Assembly: GCA_947487895.1 (NCBI GenBank)
Contig: CANKYF010000015.1
Span: 62,001 to 126,000, forward strand
Reading direction: 5' to 3'
DNA from: an uncultured Flavobacteriaceae bacterium
GTDB lineage: Bacteria; Bacteroidota; Bacteroidia; Flavobacteriales; Flavobacteriaceae
DNA: 64,000 bases
A program made the position numbers and the translations under genes. The notes below the pieces were generated by a model, which saw only the letters and a program-made list of their open reading frames with translations, was not told where the DNA came from and did no database searches. Of the stretch, positions 62,956-64,000 are shown in pieces (within the stretch, counting starts at the first letter, position 1; every line of letters starts with the position of its first letter).

Positions 62956-64000
62956 ACTAATATTAGCATTAGTTTTTAGCGTGTCTTTGTATGCGCAAAA
63001 TGTAGTAAATGGTGTTGTAACTTTTTCTGAAAATGATAAGGCCTTAACGGGAGTAAATGTGTATGATAAAGATGCAGGTTTGTTGGCTGTTACAGATACA
63101 TCAGGAAAATTTCAGTTTGAAACATCAAAAGTAACTATGATTTTAGTGTTTTTTTCTTCGGAATTTGAAATCAAAGAGGTAAAAATAAATACTGCTAAAG
63201 CTCAAAATTTAAAAGTAGCTTTACAAGACTTAACCACGGAACTATCTGAAGTTATTATCAATGCTCATAAGCGTCGTGCTTTTGAATTAAAACGATTAAA
63301 AGACGTTGAAGGCACCGCTATATATGCTGGTAAGAAAACCGAAGTAGTATTGGTAGATCAGTCTATGGCAAATTTAGCATCTAATAATGCCAGACAAATA
63401 TATAGCCAAGTAGCAGGTTTAAATATTTTTCAGAATGACGATGCAGGTTTACAGTTAAATGTGGGAGGCAGAGGGTTAGACCCAAATAGAACGGCTAACT
63501 TTAATACCAGACAAAATGGGTATGATATTAGTGCCGATGTTTTAGGATATCCAGAAAGTTACTATACACCAGCAGCAGAAGGTTTAGAAGAAATTCAAGT
63601 GATTAGGGGAGCCGCTTCGTTACAATATGGAACACAATTTGGAGGTTTAATTAACTTCAAAATAAAACGACCAAATCCTAATAAAGCTTTAGAAGTTATT
63701 ACAAGAAATACTTTAGGGAGCTTCGGTTTATATACTAATTTTACAAGTTTAAGTGGTACTAAAAATAAATGGAGCTATTATACTTACTTCAATTATAAAA
63801 AAGGTGATGGGTTTAGACCAAATTCTGAGTTTGAATCTAAAAATCTATTTGCGCATTTGGGATACCAGTTTAATAAAAAGACATCTTTAGAAGGTGAAAT
63901 CACCTATTTAAATTATTTAGCACAACAAGGCGGTGGTTTAACAGATGATATGTTTAATCAAGATCCATATCAAAGTAACAGAGCTAGAAACTGGTTTGAA
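62936..64000 (+). CDS. TonB-dependent receptor, N-terminal part (cut by window edge)
   Basis: The frame is open to the end: 355 residues so far. Signal peptide (CKLILALVFSVSLYAQ), then a CarboxypepD_reg-like domain (VVNGVVTFSENDKALTGVNVYDKD), then a plug domain (VVLVDQSMANLASNNARQIYSQVAGLNIFQNDD, EEIQVIRGAASLQYGTQFGGLINFKIKRP) and the first barrel strands. FecA-like arrangement, an outer-membrane receptor for iron chelates or similar. It starts with ATG inside the last 20 bases of the HTTM gene, so translation is coupled. Confidence 0.93.
   Translation, partial: MTLRDCKLILALVFSVSLYAQNVVNGVVTFSENDKALTGVNVYDKDAGLLAVTDTSGKFQFETSKVTMILVFFSSEFEIKEVKINTAKAQNLKVALQDLTTELSEVIINAHKRRAFELKRLKDVEGTAIYAGKKTEVVLVDQSMANLASNNARQIYSQVAGLNIFQNDDAGLQLNVGGRGLDPNRTANFNTRQNGYDISADVLGYPESYYTPAAEGLEEIQVIRGAASLQYGTQFGGLINFKIKRPNPNKALEVITRNTLGSFGLYTNFTSLSGTKNKWSYYTYFNYKKGDGFRPNSEFESKNLFAHLGYQFNKKTSLEGEITYLNYLAQQGGGLTDDMFNQDPYQSNRARNWFE

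Noticed and set aside
1-64000. tRNA, CRISPR, prophage or IS elements
   Set aside because: No cloverleaf, regular spacer array, transposase or phage structural gene was found on either strand.

Overview
The window is low-GC, gene-dense DNA from a member of the Bacteroidota, most likely a marine or gliding Flavobacteriaceae species; I do not assign a genus. The evidence is the -7 promoter motif TAnnTTTG in front of many genes, almost no Shine-Dalgarno sequences, type IX secretion (T9SS) C-terminal sorting domains, a PorV/PorQ-type outer-membrane protein, a cyclophilin-FKBP fusion, a DUF3276 PUR-domain protein and the long form of NusB. No tRNA, rRNA, CRISPR array, insertion sequence or stretch longer than about 300 bases without a gene was seen.

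Positions 1 to 34115 are one plus-strand surface-polysaccharide locus, with genes overlapping or a few bases apart. It opens inside a KdsC-like HAD phosphatase and ends with an initiating undecaprenyl-phosphate sugar transferase. In between are about 21 glycosyltransferase-type proteins (GT-A/GT2, GT4, a DSD-type GT-A, a rhamnosyltransferase-like protein, WbsX and two divergent GT-B proteins), two methyltransferases, two non-hydrolysing UDP-GlcNAc 2-epimerase homologues, a nonulosonic (sialic/legionaminic-type) acid module neuB-neuC-neuA followed by a 2-hydroxyacid dehydrogenase, a left-handed beta-helix acetyltransferase and an O-antigen polymerase/ligase. No flippase is visible, and there are more glycosyltransferases than one ordinary repeat unit needs.

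Positions 34121 to 55025 are housekeeping genes in short operons on both strands: DUF4105 and PorV/PorQ-like proteins; pssA-terC-MORN; a decayed Arc-type repressor; kdsD-tatC-lptB; recQ; the cyclophilin-FKBP fusion; a STAS-like protein, a YfiT/DinB protein and a GNAT; a thioredoxin-fold protein; csaA; the PUR protein; an ABC exporter; nusB, DUF1573 and yajC; a DUF1801 protein with pepT; and pyrD. Kdo isomerase (kdsD) and lptB link this block to the lipopolysaccharide theme of the first.

Positions 55018 to 58927 hold two secreted T9SS cargo proteins (an M43-type metalloprotease with a PKD domain, and a spondin_N protein) and an HMG-CoA-lyase-like enzyme. Positions 58927 to 64000 form a likely metal-regulated uptake module: a DUF4856 lipoprotein, an imelysin lipoprotein, an HTTM membrane protein and the start of a TonB-dependent receptor. 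Its promoter is a near-ideal Bacteroidota promoter bracketed by two identical 24-bp copies of a near-palindromic operator, the clearest regulatory signal in the window.
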